This document shows positions 12,201 through 20,879 of a DNA stretch of 64,000 nucleotides, one piece after another. Position 1 is the stretch's first letter, and the number at the start of each line of letters is the position of its first letter. The DNA is from Pirellulales bacterium. Lineage in GTDB: Bacteria; Planctomycetota; Planctomycetia; Pirellulales; Lacipirellulaceae. Position numbers and translations under genes: made by a program. The notes below the pieces were generated by a model. It saw nothing but the letters and a program-made list of their open reading frames with translations. It had not been told where the DNA came from and did not search any database. The stretch lies in contig JAKVCB010000005.1 of the NCBI GenBank assembly GCA_022448345.1, forward strand, positions 1-64,000, in the 5' to 3' direction.

Positions 12201-13777
12201 CACTCGACTTTTTTGTTTTGTTTTCTTCAGTGGCAAGCATTTTGGGATCTCCCGGGCAGGCGAATTATGCCGCCGGTAACGCGATGCTGGACGGACTCGT
12301 CCATTACCGGCGGGCCCACGGGCAACCGGCAACCACGATTAACTGGGGACCTTGGGCAGGTTCAGGCATGGCAGTGGACGAAGGCCGTGACGAGGCAATC
12401 GAATCCCGCGGGATGGCCTCCATGCCTGCCACGCAAGGTCTTTACTGGCTGGAGAGGTTGCTCCGCGAAAATGTCGACCAGGTGACGGTGATGGATGTCG
12501 ATTGGGAGGCTTTCACAGCTTCCCTGGGGAAGCGTCGGCCCACGCTACTGCAAGATCTGTGCGTGGTGGATGACCAGTCGGACCAGGTAGGGACTCAGGT
12601 CGATCAGGCATTTCGCGATCAGTTCTTTCAGGCAGATTTGCCAACTCGTCAACGGTTGGTCCAAACGTATATCCAGGCGGAGTTAGCCCGCATTATGGGA
12701 ATGGAAGCAAGTGCCCTGGAGGTCGATGAGCCACTAAGCTCGTTTGGCATAGATTCGTTGCTGGCTTTAGAACTCAAAAACAACCTGGAAACTCGTTTGT
12801 CATTCACCCTCCCGATGGCGGCTCTTCTTGAAGGACCGAGTATCAAATCGCTGGCTAGCGAGACAGTGCGATTGATCGCCGACCCTGATTTAGAGGTCGA
12901 TGTTGCCGGCGGCAGTGAGGATGGGGCAGCCGCACAATGGGAGCCGTTAGTAGCGATGCGGACTGCTGGTTCGGGGCCACCCTTGTTCCTATTGCCATCG
13001 CTCGGTGGCGATATCCGTTGCTACGACGAGCTCGTGCAAAGAGTCAGCGGTGATCGACCCGTGTTCGCGATTCGACCGCGCGGCCTGGACGATGCTGTAT
13101 CGCCTCACCAGTCGATGCGCGAAATGGCCCAAGACTATGCCGCTGCGGTACACAAGCAGTGTCCCGAAGGGCCCTACCATCTGGCTGGTTGGTCCACGGC
13201 TGGTATTTACGCAATTGCCATGGCACACGCGCTGGTTGAAATGGGTGTTGAGGTGGCATCGGTAGCTTTGTTCGATACGCCACTACCGACGGTCTTCAGT
13301 AAGATTAAGGTCGATGATGATGCCCAGTTCCTGTGCAATATTATCAACGTTCTCAACCGATGGCGCCGTTCAGACGTACATATCGAATACGATCAGCTCG
13401 CCGCGCTTGAGCCGGAACAGCGGTTTAAAATGGCTATTGAGGAGGCTCGGAAGCAGGGTGCAGTTCCCGAAGCTGCACCCGAGGAATATATCAGGCGGAT
13501 CGTTCAAGTGGGTGAAGCGAATGTGCGAGCGTTGCAATCGTACGCACCAACTTCCTTAGATGGCAAGGCGCGGGTCTATTTGTTCGTTCCTCACACCAAA
13601 GGAGAACTCTCGACGGTTGCAGGTCAGGAAGTCAACGAAGACGGCGATTTGGGATGGGGTATCGAAGTTGGTCAAGAGCTTGAAGTCCAGGAAGTTCCAG
13701 GAGACCACTTTTCCATGATGTTTGGGGAGGGGGCCCAGCGTCTGGCAAGCCATCTGGACGAGTTTACCCGAAAATAG
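6239..13777 (+). CDS. Highly reducing type I polyketide synthase, single module: KS-AT-DH-(structural KR)-ER-KR-ACP-TE
   Basis: 2512 aa: KS DTACSSS and HGTGTPLGDPIE; AT GHSVGEYVAA with HAFHS (malonyl-type); DH HQVQGAPVAP (HxxxGxxxxP); ER HAGAGGVGLAAIQIA; KR TGGLGALGMQV; ACP FGIDSLLALEL; TE AGWSTAGIYA. Confidence 0.95.
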   Translation: MMSDLSERLAGLSPAQRKLLERRLAQQQGDEQSDRPEPIAIVGLACRFPAAPNLAAFWQLIHHGLDGVVDIPTSRWDLEEFYDPTGEQPGKISVRQAALLNDIEEFDPQFFGITPREAVQIDPQQRILLEVAWEALENAGMPADQIVKSNTGVFVGIATNDYSKVLVPYLHYYEQINPHSGTGNALSVASNRLSYILDLHGPSVSIDTACSSSSMAIHLAVESLRRRECDAAIAGGVNAILTPETTIAFSKARMLSPDGRCRPFDASANGYVRGEGCGLVVLKRLQDALRDDDHIWAVLRATAVNQDGRTSGISAPNGESQKACIRAALAQAQLTPDEISYVEAHGTGTPLGDPIEMQALGEIFTADNKQSQPCYVTSVKANVGHMETVSGAAGLIKVGLMLQHQEIPAQTHFEELNRHINLTGTRIKVPAEQLPWSESGKPRIAGISSFGFGGTNTHLIVEEAPQRVAPSDPPAPRPVHLLKLSGKQESAISRQAQQLTDHLQQHPDTELADLAYSLNTGRVDFNHRLTIAAADLAQLEKILPQVSEKSRAASIKRGAVRTLGRPKVAFLFTGQGSQQVNMGRQLYETHPRFRATLNRCDQVLREHWGESLLSILYPEVQPEDEQESLLHQTHYTQPALFAVEYALADLWKSWGVEPDIVLGHSVGEYVAACIAGVMSLEDGLWLIAERARLMQQIKRHGKMAVIFASEEQVAAELGARDDVVVATINGPENTVISGEEAGVTEIAARFKSRDIGIRELNVSHAFHSPLMDEMLEEFEQSAARIDFQPPQVDFAANLTGQLLREAPSAKYWRDHLRNAVRFADGMARVVEAEATIIIEMGPTASLLGMGRRCFPKWDAAWVPSLRPGKEDWQIICGSIGECYCRGVRFDWRAFDRPWSRRRVLAPNYPFERIRCWHEISPAQRRPIGRNALPSMVARSDDGHPLLGSRLSTVWKNSLYEMALSSHAPSYLVDHQVQGAPVAPAAAYIELALAAAEQVFGPGQHLVENLSIQQAMFLREGEGRRVQVTVSPESGGEATWETYSRPSGDQNDNADWTLHATACLRHESRIDQQASPDRQVDLEVIRSQAQAVIGHEDFYAQIAQRGLAYGPAFQVIGELARGANDATASIKIPKTICREAAGYLLHPVLGDALLQSMAGVIPLEKDGSTSPSTYMPVGVGRLCMFTAVEDLEQPLFSYAVRTSEDAGPSPDVVEGDVSLVDQEGKVLVGFEGVRLQRVGRAVATTDDRQWLYQVDWKPCPADQPATETSNREAKQKGRWLVFADTQGIAQSLVEQFASSGQDCVLVTPGKSCSSEDDKLHLDSSTEPLHVKLDPLNEVHYQTLLTQVFGDDQICHGVIHLWSVDAPPPTSETIHNPLDAANCLGSKSLLQLLRRLARHRFAKVPRLYVVSRGAQPVSGTTVAIEQSALWGMGRVAAMEFAELKPRLIDLDPTSEPTVAAKDLVCELEIDEDETQVAYRDGTRFVARLERVDEEAEQISVGDGSSIDVPADTPYQLRISAAGSFDGLRFVPCSRKVPETGQVELEIRATGLNFSDVLKALGLYPGIRDEIVPLGIEASGTVVAVGEGVDRFKIGDAVLGVVPYAFASHAITAEYALTPKPANLDYKQACTIPIPFLTAYYALVDLARIQPGERLLIHAGAGGVGLAAIQIAQHVGAEIFATVGSEAKRDYLKSLGIKHLYNSRTLDFRDQILAETHREGVDVVLNSLPGAAITQSLSVLRAYGRFLEIGKTDIYQDAKIGLLPFQDNLSYFAIDLDRMLRQKPTAIRKLFAEVMQHFDSGAYKPPVFTQFEADQTIGAFRYMSQRKNTGKIVVSFEQSLDQIQQEAQADNSSQQNVSQDLVSPDGTYLVTGGLGALGMQVTEWLIQQGARSIALLSRRTPSDETVEKLAQFQRRGVQVFACQADVTDPVSLRSAVSRILESRPPFRGVIHAAGVLADGAIADMTLEQFERAASPKIQGAWNLHQVLNDQPLDFFVLFSSVASILGSPGQANYAAGNAMLDGLVHYRRAHGQPATTINWGPWAGSGMAVDEGRDEAIESRGMASMPATQGLYWLERLLRENVDQVTVMDVDWEAFTASLGKRRPTLLQDLCVVDDQSDQVGTQVDQAFRDQFFQADLPTRQRLVQTYIQAELARIMGMEASALEVDEPLSSFGIDSLLALELKNNLETRLSFTLPMAALLEGPSIKSLASETVRLIADPDLEVDVAGGSEDGAAAQWEPLVAMRTAGSGPPLFLLPSLGGDIRCYDELVQRVSGDRPVFAIRPRGLDDAVSPHQSMREMAQDYAAAVHKQCPEGPYHLAGWSTAGIYAIAMAHALVEMGVEVASVALFDTPLPTVFSKIKVDDDAQFLCNIINVLNRWRRSDVHIEYDQLAALEPEQRFKMAIEEARKQGAVPEAAPEEYIRRIVQVGEANVRALQSYAPTSLDGKARVYLFVPHTKGELSTVAGQEVNEDGDLGWGIEVGQELEVQEVPGDHFSMMFGEGAQRLASHLDEFTRK

Positions 13778-13945
13778 CCTTTTGCATTCTTGCCAAATCC
13801 CCCCATTCCCCTTATCTTGTACCGTTGTCGCGGTTTTTAACCCCGATTGCACTTTGACTGGAATTTGACGATGATCCGCGAAGTCGCTGATTTCCCTCCA
13901 CCCATGGTCGTTGTTCTACGATGACCTCTGAGATCGAAGCAGGCA

Positions 13946-15634
13946 ATGATCTTTCGCTACGTGTACCTGGGTTACAAGCGAATTCAGTTGAGAAGGTTTC
14001 TGCGGGGCGCCCGTGATGCGCGGCAGACGCAACACGCATCGCTACTGAGAAAAATCCATCGGAATGCATCCAGTGCCTACGGGCGCGACCACGGATTTAG
14101 CGAGATTCGCACCGCGGCCGATTTCCGGGCCCGCCAGCCCATCATGAGCTTTGAGGATGTGGAGCCGTATGTAGAACGCGTGATGCGCGGTGATGTGACG
14201 GCGATGTTTTCGCCAGAGACCCGGGTGCGTATGTTCGCCATGTCTTCAGGGACGACAGGTCGCCCGAAGCACTTGCCTCTGACCGACGAACTGTTTCGCG
14301 AGTACCGGAGCGGCTGGCAAATTTGGGGCGCTGGTGTTTATGGTGACCACATCGACCTGATGTCGAAGAAAACACTTCAACTCACAAGCGATTGGAAACA
14401 ATCGTATACCCCCGATGGTACGCCATGTGGCCAAATAAGTGGTTTGGCGGCTGAGACGCGGCCCTTGGTAGCCCGCCCCATTTTTCTACTGCCATCGTGC
14501 GTGAACCAAGTTCACAATTCCGAAGCCAAGCATTACCTGACGTTGCGATTGGCGTTGGTAAAACGGCTTTTGGGCATGATCATTACAGCGAACCCCAGCA
14601 CGCTTATCGAATTAGCGAAGCGGGCCGACACGCATAAAGAGATGCTTATTCGTGATATTCACGATGGTACGTGCTCGGTTGATTTGCCCATACCTGATTC
14701 GGTGCGACAACGATTGGCACGTCGTCTGGGGAGGGGCCATCCTCGTCGGGCACGGGAACTGGAGAAGATTGTGGGTGACGAGGGATCTTTGCTGCCAAAG
14801 CGCGTTTGGCCGCATTTGTCCGTGCTGGCGGTTTGGACTGGCGGATCTGTTGGAGTTTACTTGCCGCAAGTTCGCGAACTCTACGGAGATGTTGCAATTC
14901 GTGATCATGGCTTGTCTGCCAGTGAAGGGCGGATCACGATCCCGCTGACCGACGGATCCTCCGCGGGCATCCTCGATTATCGCAATCACTACTTCGAGTT
15001 CATTCCAGTCGACCAGCATGGTACAGCGAATCCCACAATCGTCGAGGGTCACGAGTTGGTGGAGGGTTGCGACTACTACATCTTGCTCACCACTTCCGGC
15101 GGACTTTACCGGTACGACATTCAAGATGTCGTGCGGTGTGTTGGCTTTGAAGGGGAGGCGCCGCTGGTTGAATTTCTCAATAAGGGGAAGCACTTTTCGA
15201 ATATTACGGGTGAGAAACTAAGCGAGTATCAAGCGATTGATGCTGTGCGGCGGGCTTTTGCCGAGCTTCAGTTGCCGGTGACCACCTTTACCCTGGCCCC
15301 TTCGATGGACGAAACTCAGCACAAACCGCGTTACCTGTTGCTGCTCGAACCGGAAGCCCACTTTGGCCGTGCAGCTGAACTTGCTCGCCACGTGGAGATG
15401 AACCTGGCTAAAAGCAACCTCGAGTATGGCGAGAAAAGTTCCTCTGGACGATTGTTGCCAGTTGCAGTTCATGAGGTTTTACCTGGCACCTGGGATGCGT
15501 TGCGGGCTGATCGGACCCGTGCCAGGGGAAATTTCGAAGAATATAAACACCCATGTCTCGTAGGCCGGCTTGATTTTATCGATGAGCTTTCGGACCATTT
15601 TGGCCAGTCACCGACAGTGATTGCCCGCGCATAG
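13946..15634 (+). CDS. GH3 superfamily acyl-adenylate / acyl-acid amido synthetase
   Basis: 562 aa; MSSGTTGRPKHLPLT adenylation motif, HGLSASEGRITIPL, YRYDIQDVVRCVGF; GH3-type organisation. Confidence 0.85.
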   Translation: MIFRYVYLGYKRIQLRRFLRGARDARQTQHASLLRKIHRNASSAYGRDHGFSEIRTAADFRARQPIMSFEDVEPYVERVMRGDVTAMFSPETRVRMFAMSSGTTGRPKHLPLTDELFREYRSGWQIWGAGVYGDHIDLMSKKTLQLTSDWKQSYTPDGTPCGQISGLAAETRPLVARPIFLLPSCVNQVHNSEAKHYLTLRLALVKRLLGMIITANPSTLIELAKRADTHKEMLIRDIHDGTCSVDLPIPDSVRQRLARRLGRGHPRRARELEKIVGDEGSLLPKRVWPHLSVLAVWTGGSVGVYLPQVRELYGDVAIRDHGLSASEGRITIPLTDGSSAGILDYRNHYFEFIPVDQHGTANPTIVEGHELVEGCDYYILLTTSGGLYRYDIQDVVRCVGFEGEAPLVEFLNKGKHFSNITGEKLSEYQAIDAVRRAFAELQLPVTTFTLAPSMDETQHKPRYLLLLEPEAHFGRAAELARHVEMNLAKSNLEYGEKSSSGRLLPVAVHEVLPGTWDALRADRTRARGNFEEYKHPCLVGRLDFIDELSDHFGQSPTVIARA

Positions 15635-15676
15635 CGGCCCAATTACTGATGTTGCTGGCTTCACCACACTTTTACC

Positions 15677-16738
15677 ATGTCGCAAGGAGCCCGGGTCGTG
15701 TCTCAAGAAAAAATCCTTGTCACAGGTGCAACCGGACACGTGGGGAGCCATTTTGTGCCACTGGCGGTGAAGGCCGGCTATACGGTTCGTGCCCTGGTTC
15801 GAAACACATCGAACACGGGTCTCCTGGAACACTTGCCAGTGGAGTTGGCTGAAGGAGATCTTGCGAAACCAGAAACACTTGCACCAGCCTTGGAAGACAT
15901 CGATATGGTGATTCATTCGGGAGCCCATGTTGGAGATTGGGGGCCGGCTGACACATACCGCCAGGCCAACGTGCTTTCTCTGGAGCACATGCTGACGACC
16001 GCTGAGCGGATGGGGCAGCTGAAGCGGTGGATTCAAATCAGTTCGCTGGGTGTCTATCCTGCCCGGCATCATTACGGAACTGACGAGACGATAACTCCCA
16101 ATCTTGCTGGCCTGGATGGTTACACCCAGACCAAGGCCGAAGCGGAGGTACTACTCAAGAGGCACCGCGACGAGTTCAATTTTCCAATCGTTATTCTGCG
16201 TCCCGGATTTATTTACGGCGCCGGTGACCGTCATGCGCTTCCGCGAATTGTTGCGAAACTTCAAGCCGGAAAAATGAAGTTTATTGGTCGCGGTGATCAG
16301 CTTCTCAATAACACTTATGTTGGCAACCTGGTCGATGCTATTTTTCTGGCCATGGAGCACCCTGCGGCACTAGGAGAGACCTTTAACATTCGCGACGAGA
16401 GATTGGTCACCCGGCTCGAATTTATCAATACCATCGCAGACTACCTGGGCAAGCCTCACCCAGGCCATTTTCCCGAAGCTTTGGCGCGGTTGCTCGTACG
16501 ACCCATTGAACGCGTGGCCAAGATGCGTGGGGCAACCAGTCCCCCGTTGCTGACCAGCGGACAAATCAAGTTTATGACGCTGAACCTCGATTACTCGATC
16601 GACAAGGCAAAGCGTTTGCTCGACTATCAGCCACGGGTTGATTTTCAAGAAGGTATCCGCCAGGCGCTAGATCACCTTGTCGGCGATGCCCCACCCTCGA
16701 CGACTTCCAGTGATCACACCGAATCGGTCTCTGCTTGA
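15677..16738 (+). CDS. NAD(P)-dependent extended SDR (epimerase/dehydratase, 3-beta-HSD-like)
   Basis: VTGATGHVGSHF (TGxxGxxG) and YTQTKAEAE (YxxxK); possible GTG start at 15698. Confidence 0.85.
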   Translation: MSQGARVVSQEKILVTGATGHVGSHFVPLAVKAGYTVRALVRNTSNTGLLEHLPVELAEGDLAKPETLAPALEDIDMVIHSGAHVGDWGPADTYRQANVLSLEHMLTTAERMGQLKRWIQISSLGVYPARHHYGTDETITPNLAGLDGYTQTKAEAEVLLKRHRDEFNFPIVILRPGFIYGAGDRHALPRIVAKLQAGKMKFIGRGDQLLNNTYVGNLVDAIFLAMEHPAALGETFNIRDERLVTRLEFINTIADYLGKPHPGHFPEALARLLVRPIERVAKMRGATSPPLLTSGQIKFMTLNLDYSIDKAKRLLDYQPRVDFQEGIRQALDHLVGDAPPSTTSSDHTESVSA

Positions 16739-16773
16739 ACCGTTGCCGACAAACTCTCTTTGCCTGAACTTCC

Positions 16774-17946
16774 ATGCGTATTCGCAAATTGACTGCCTGG
16801 CATGTGTGTTTACCGTTGAAACGACCTTTTTCACATGCCTCTCATGTCCGCCAAGCGAGTGAGAATGTCCTGGTCGAGTGTGTATTGCACAGCGGAACGA
16901 CGGGGTGGGGTGAAGGGGTGCCGCGGGAGTATGTCACTGGCGAAACGCCTCGCACGTGCTTCGACCAACTCGCGGAGACTTGCTTAGAAGAACAACTTTC
17001 CGGAGAGTTCGATTCATGGAAGGACGTCATTACGATCTGTGAACGGTTTCAACCCGCTCAAACCGACAAGAACCCACGTGACTCTGGTAGCAACGCGTTG
17101 AAATGTGCCGTCGAATTGAGCATTTTGGATGCGTTCGCACAAGAAATTGGTGTGCCAGTGAGTCAACTGGTCAATCATTTTCCACCTGCCCAGTCGCTCC
17201 GTGCTAAAATAAACGAAGTTCGCTACAGCACGGTGATTGGTTTTGGCCGGCGACTGCGGAACAAGGCCCTCAAAATGCGTTTGTACGGTTTTCGCCACTG
17301 CAAGGTGAAGGTGGGGGCAGGCGATGACGACGTTTCGCGATTGCGGACCATTCGCCGTTGGATTGGCCCTGATGTCGATCTGCGAATCGACGCAAACGAG
17401 GCCTGGTTGCCCGATGAATTACCAGGTCGGCTCGAACCGCTTGAGCAATTTAAGATTCGGTCGGTCGAACAGCCATGCCCCCACGGTATGCTAACCGAGT
17501 TGGCTTCCAGAAAAAGCCAGTTGGCTCTGCCAATCATGCTTGATGAGTCGGTCACCAGCCTGGGAGATGGAAAACGGGCCATCGAGTTGGGAGCGTGTGA
17601 TTCGTTCAACATTCGACTTTCGAAATGTGGAGGTTATCTTGCCAGTTTGCGACTGGCCGCCCTAGCCCAACATGCTGGATTGGGTTATCAGTTAGGTTGC
17701 CATCCGGGGGAATCAGGAATTCTTTCGGCGGCCGGACGACATTGGGCTTCCTCGGTCGGTGGAATCCAGTATGTCGAAGGTTCGTATGATCGACACCTGT
17801 TTCGCCAATTGCTAACTCATGAAGATCTCACATTTGGTTATGGTGGTCGTGCCCCAGCACTCACAGGGCCCGGATTGGGGGTGACGGTCAATCCGCAAGT
17901 GTTGCGAGACGTGGCTATCCGTGAGCAAACGTTCCCGGTTTCCTGA
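16774..17946 (+). CDS. Enolase superfamily, MLE/mandelate racemase-like enzyme (OSBS / N-acylamino acid racemase / dipeptide epimerase relatives)
   Basis: HCKVKVG (KxK), RIDANEAW, SVEQPCP, MLDESV, RLSKCGG: the catalytic Lys, metal ligands and second Lys are present in order. Confidence 0.85.
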   Translation: MRIRKLTAWHVCLPLKRPFSHASHVRQASENVLVECVLHSGTTGWGEGVPREYVTGETPRTCFDQLAETCLEEQLSGEFDSWKDVITICERFQPAQTDKNPRDSGSNALKCAVELSILDAFAQEIGVPVSQLVNHFPPAQSLRAKINEVRYSTVIGFGRRLRNKALKMRLYGFRHCKVKVGAGDDDVSRLRTIRRWIGPDVDLRIDANEAWLPDELPGRLEPLEQFKIRSVEQPCPHGMLTELASRKSQLALPIMLDESVTSLGDGKRAIELGACDSFNIRLSKCGGYLASLRLAALAQHAGLGYQLGCHPGESGILSAAGRHWASSVGGIQYVEGSYDRHLFRQLLTHEDLTFGYGGRAPALTGPGLGVTVNPQVLRDVAIREQTFPVS

Positions 17947-18046
17947 GAGAGGATTGCCAGCGGTGGCAGGTTCAAAATCAAGCGATGGTCATTTATGGAC
18001 AAGGATTTTCCAGATGACTGACCATTCCCAACGTTAGGATCCCGTT

Positions 18047-18889
18047 GTGAGCGATTCCTTTCCTACCATTGAAACCTACCAGACTCGTGATGGGGATCTG
18101 CTGGCCGTACGGGTCTGGCGGTCTGCATCGGCACCGCGGGCCCGGGTCGTATTTCTCCACGGGATCGTCAGCCATGGAGGTTGGTATGCCTCGAGCTCTG
18201 CTCATCTGGCGGAAAATGGCTACGAGGTTCATTTTCTGGAGCGCCGCGGGTCAGGACTCAACTCCAAGGATCGTGGAGACGTGGCCAGTTGGAAAACCTG
18301 GCTTGAAGACGTAGAAGTCTATCTGGAACATTTGGGGAACGACTGTCCACGGGTGCTCTGTGGCATTAGTTGGGGGGGGAAACTTGCCGCAGCTGTTGCT
18401 TTCCACCGGCCTGAGTTGATGGATGGTCTCGGTTTGCTTTGTCCGGGTCTCTTTGCCCGGCAGCAGCCTGGACTTTTAAAGCAGATTATCCTATCGGTCT
18501 TACCCAGGGGCTGGCTGGCCCGGCGCCATGTCACGATTCCGCTGAACGATCCGGCTTTGTTCACAAATTCCCCGCGCCACCAGATCTACGTACGGGACGA
18601 CCCACTTGCGTTGCGTACCGTGACCTTGCGGTTTGCGCGCGGTGACCTCTTGCTGACACGTTTTGTGTGTGAGGCCACGCTCTCCCTGAAGATGCCTACC
18701 TTACTAGTGCTGGCAGGCCAAGACAAAATCGTGGTGGGTGATCCAACGCGTGACTATCTGGAAAAAACCGTGATCCCCCAGAAAACGCTTCACGAATATC
18801 CGACAGCGGCTCACACGCTTGAGTTCGAGTCCCAGCCAGACCAGTATTTCAACGATCTAAGCCAGTGGTTGGATGGTATTGCGAACTAA
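18047..18889 (+). CDS. Alpha/beta hydrolase (serine aminopeptidase S33 / monoacylglycerol lipase-like)
   Basis: VFLHGIVSHGGWY, GISWGGKLAAAVA nucleophile elbow, LVLAGQDKIV; GTG start. Confidence 0.8.
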   Translation: MSDSFPTIETYQTRDGDLLAVRVWRSASAPRARVVFLHGIVSHGGWYASSSAHLAENGYEVHFLERRGSGLNSKDRGDVASWKTWLEDVEVYLEHLGNDCPRVLCGISWGGKLAAAVAFHRPELMDGLGLLCPGLFARQQPGLLKQIILSVLPRGWLARRHVTIPLNDPALFTNSPRHQIYVRDDPLALRTVTLRFARGDLLLTRFVCEATLSLKMPTLLVLAGQDKIVVGDPTRDYLEKTVIPQKTLHEYPTAAHTLEFESQPDQYFNDLSQWLDGIAN

Positions 18890-18925
18890 CCAACCAGAAA
18901 CCTTTACTGGGACTTTTTCCGCTGC

Positions 18926-19702
18926 TTAAACCTCCAGTGAACGAAAAACAGCAGCCCGTTTGACACCTCTTGTAGCAACAGCACCCACATAATGGTCACA
19001 GGGCACAAATGTCTGTAGCCACATCTGGGTTGTTGAGGGGCTGGCATCTTGGAGTGCATGTTGTGGCAAACTCAACCACTCAGGCGTGTCACTTTTGACC
19101 GGCACACGGAATTGGCTAAGCGGAAATTGCAACCCCTTACCAATGGCCTTAACGACCGCCTCTTTTCGTGTCCAGCAGCGGAAAAATGCTTCCACCCGTT
19201 CCTTCCCCTGACAAGCAAGTACGTCGGCTGCTTCGTCAGGATGGAAGAATCGCCTGGTAATTCCTTCTGCATGTCGCACGGGCCGCAGGTGCTCGACATC
19301 GATTCCTACTTCACAGTCGTAAGTGACTGCCACCAAGGCAAGTTCTCCTGAATGGGCCAGGTTGAAAAACAATCCATCGCTGCAAATGGAGCTGTCCAGC
19401 GCCGGCTTGCCAAGCTCATCGTAGACAAAGCGAATTGCAGCGGGATCGATATCCAGATAGGTCGAGAGAATCAGCCGTAAATTTGCCCGCGCCGTGATGA
19501 AATGTTGCCGCACCCGGTCCAAGCGAAATCTGGCAGCCCTCGTTTGCTCATCAGCGGAAAGGATTTGCTGATCAGTCTCCAGCAAAGGGCCTGAAATGGG
19601 AACGGCCCATACATGCAACTGATCCCTTTGTAGCTTGGTCGAACTGGCAAGTCGCGGCCACTGTGGTTGTGGAGTGATTGGCATGGTTTTAGTTGCCGGC
19701 AA
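18926..19702 (-). CDS. 4'-phosphopantetheinyl transferase, Sfp-type
   Basis: VGIDVEHLRPV and FFRCWTRKEAVVKAIGKGL, the two signature motifs. Confidence 0.92.
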   Translation of the reverse strand: MPATKTMPITPQPQWPRLASSTKLQRDQLHVWAVPISGPLLETDQQILSADEQTRAARFRLDRVRQHFITARANLRLILSTYLDIDPAAIRFVYDELGKPALDSSICSDGLFFNLAHSGELALVAVTYDCEVGIDVEHLRPVRHAEGITRRFFHPDEAADVLACQGKERVEAFFRCWTRKEAVVKAIGKGLQFPLSQFRVPVKSDTPEWLSLPQHALQDASPSTTQMWLQTFVPCDHYVGAVATRGVKRAAVFRSLEV

Positions 19703-20453
19703 ACGGACGAAGGTGATCGATAATGGTATGCATAGCCGACTTTGGTGTGTTGCTGCTGGAGTCGGTTAGAAACAGATGCCCACCGGGCAGTAGCTGAAGC
19801 GAAAAACAGCCCGTGATGTGTTGCTGCCATGCTGCCAGTTCAGGGTCCATTATCGCCTGGTCCTCGCGACCCCCCAAGGCTAACAGGTCAACTTCCAGGG
19901 GGGCATCTTGCTGGTACTGGTAGGTTTCGAGAACCTGAAAATCGGCCCGCAAAGTTGGTGTGACCGAAGCCACCAGCTCGCGGTTGTCGCGAACCTTCTC
20001 GGGAATGCCTCCGTAGCGATCATGGAGAGCTGTCAGGAATTGCAGGTCGGGTAAATGGTGAAGGGGTTCAAGATTTGGCACTAAATGGGGTGCTCGGGCA
20101 GCGGCAACAATAAATAAACAAGGCAGCGGAAGGTTTTGGCGTCGGAATTCCCGCACCAACTCAAAAAACACCAGCGCACCCATGCTATGCCCCAGGAAGG
20201 CGTAGGTTCGAGGTAGATGGGGTCTGATGGCGTCGGCAAGATCCGTGACCAGCGGGCCCAATTCCGTGTAAGCCGGTTCGGAAAAGCGGGCCTCGCGGCC
20301 AGGAAGACCAATGGGCACCAGGCGAAGCCAGGAGGGAACCAAGGACCGTAAACGATGAAATGCGGATGTGCCGCCTCCGGCGTGGGGCAGGCAAAACAAA
20401 ACTAGTTCCGTTTCAGGCAGATTCTCGTCCGGTATGAATCCGTTTGGCGTCAT
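19689..20453 (-). CDS. Type II thioesterase (GrsT/SrfAD-like)
   Basis: LFCLPHAGGGTSAFHRL, PIGLPGREARF, FLGHSMGALVFFEL. Confidence 0.9.
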   Translation of the reverse strand: MTPNGFIPDENLPETELVLFCLPHAGGGTSAFHRLRSLVPSWLRLVPIGLPGREARFSEPAYTELGPLVTDLADAIRPHLPRTYAFLGHSMGALVFFELVREFRRQNLPLPCLFIVAAARAPHLVPNLEPLHHLPDLQFLTALHDRYGGIPEKVRDNRELVASVTPTLRADFQVLETYQYQQDAPLEVDLLALGGREDQAIMDPELAAWQQHITGCFSLQLLPGGHLFLTDSSSNTPKSAMHTIIDHLRPFAGN

Positions 20454-20879
20454 GGGTGATAGTTGTAAGTTACGTGTGAATAGGGTTTTAGGAGATTGTT
20501 TGGGAGTATTGAGGGGGGGGGTCAGGTAGCGGTGCCTTTTGGGCCGTGGTGTGGAGAATAGGCTGAAAAACAGGTCGGGGCTTTCGCAGGCTACTTAGAA
20601 TCCCTAGAATAGCTCACTTTCAAAGTGCTGTTCAGGGCTGATTTTCGAAGAGTGAGGTGGCTCTGTTGCGGGTGTGAAGGATGATTAGCATTCCGCGAGT
20701 TCCTTCATTCACGATCCCGCCTTTGCCCGTTTTGCTAACGCATTGGACCCGCCAGCTTAGCTATTGATCAGCACCAAACGTTCGTTGTCTCCTGCCGGTA
20801 ACGTGCGGGTTAATATCATAAACTTAGGGCTCTCGAAAGTCCCCAATTGATTATGCACTGCGATTTGCAAGTTAATACG

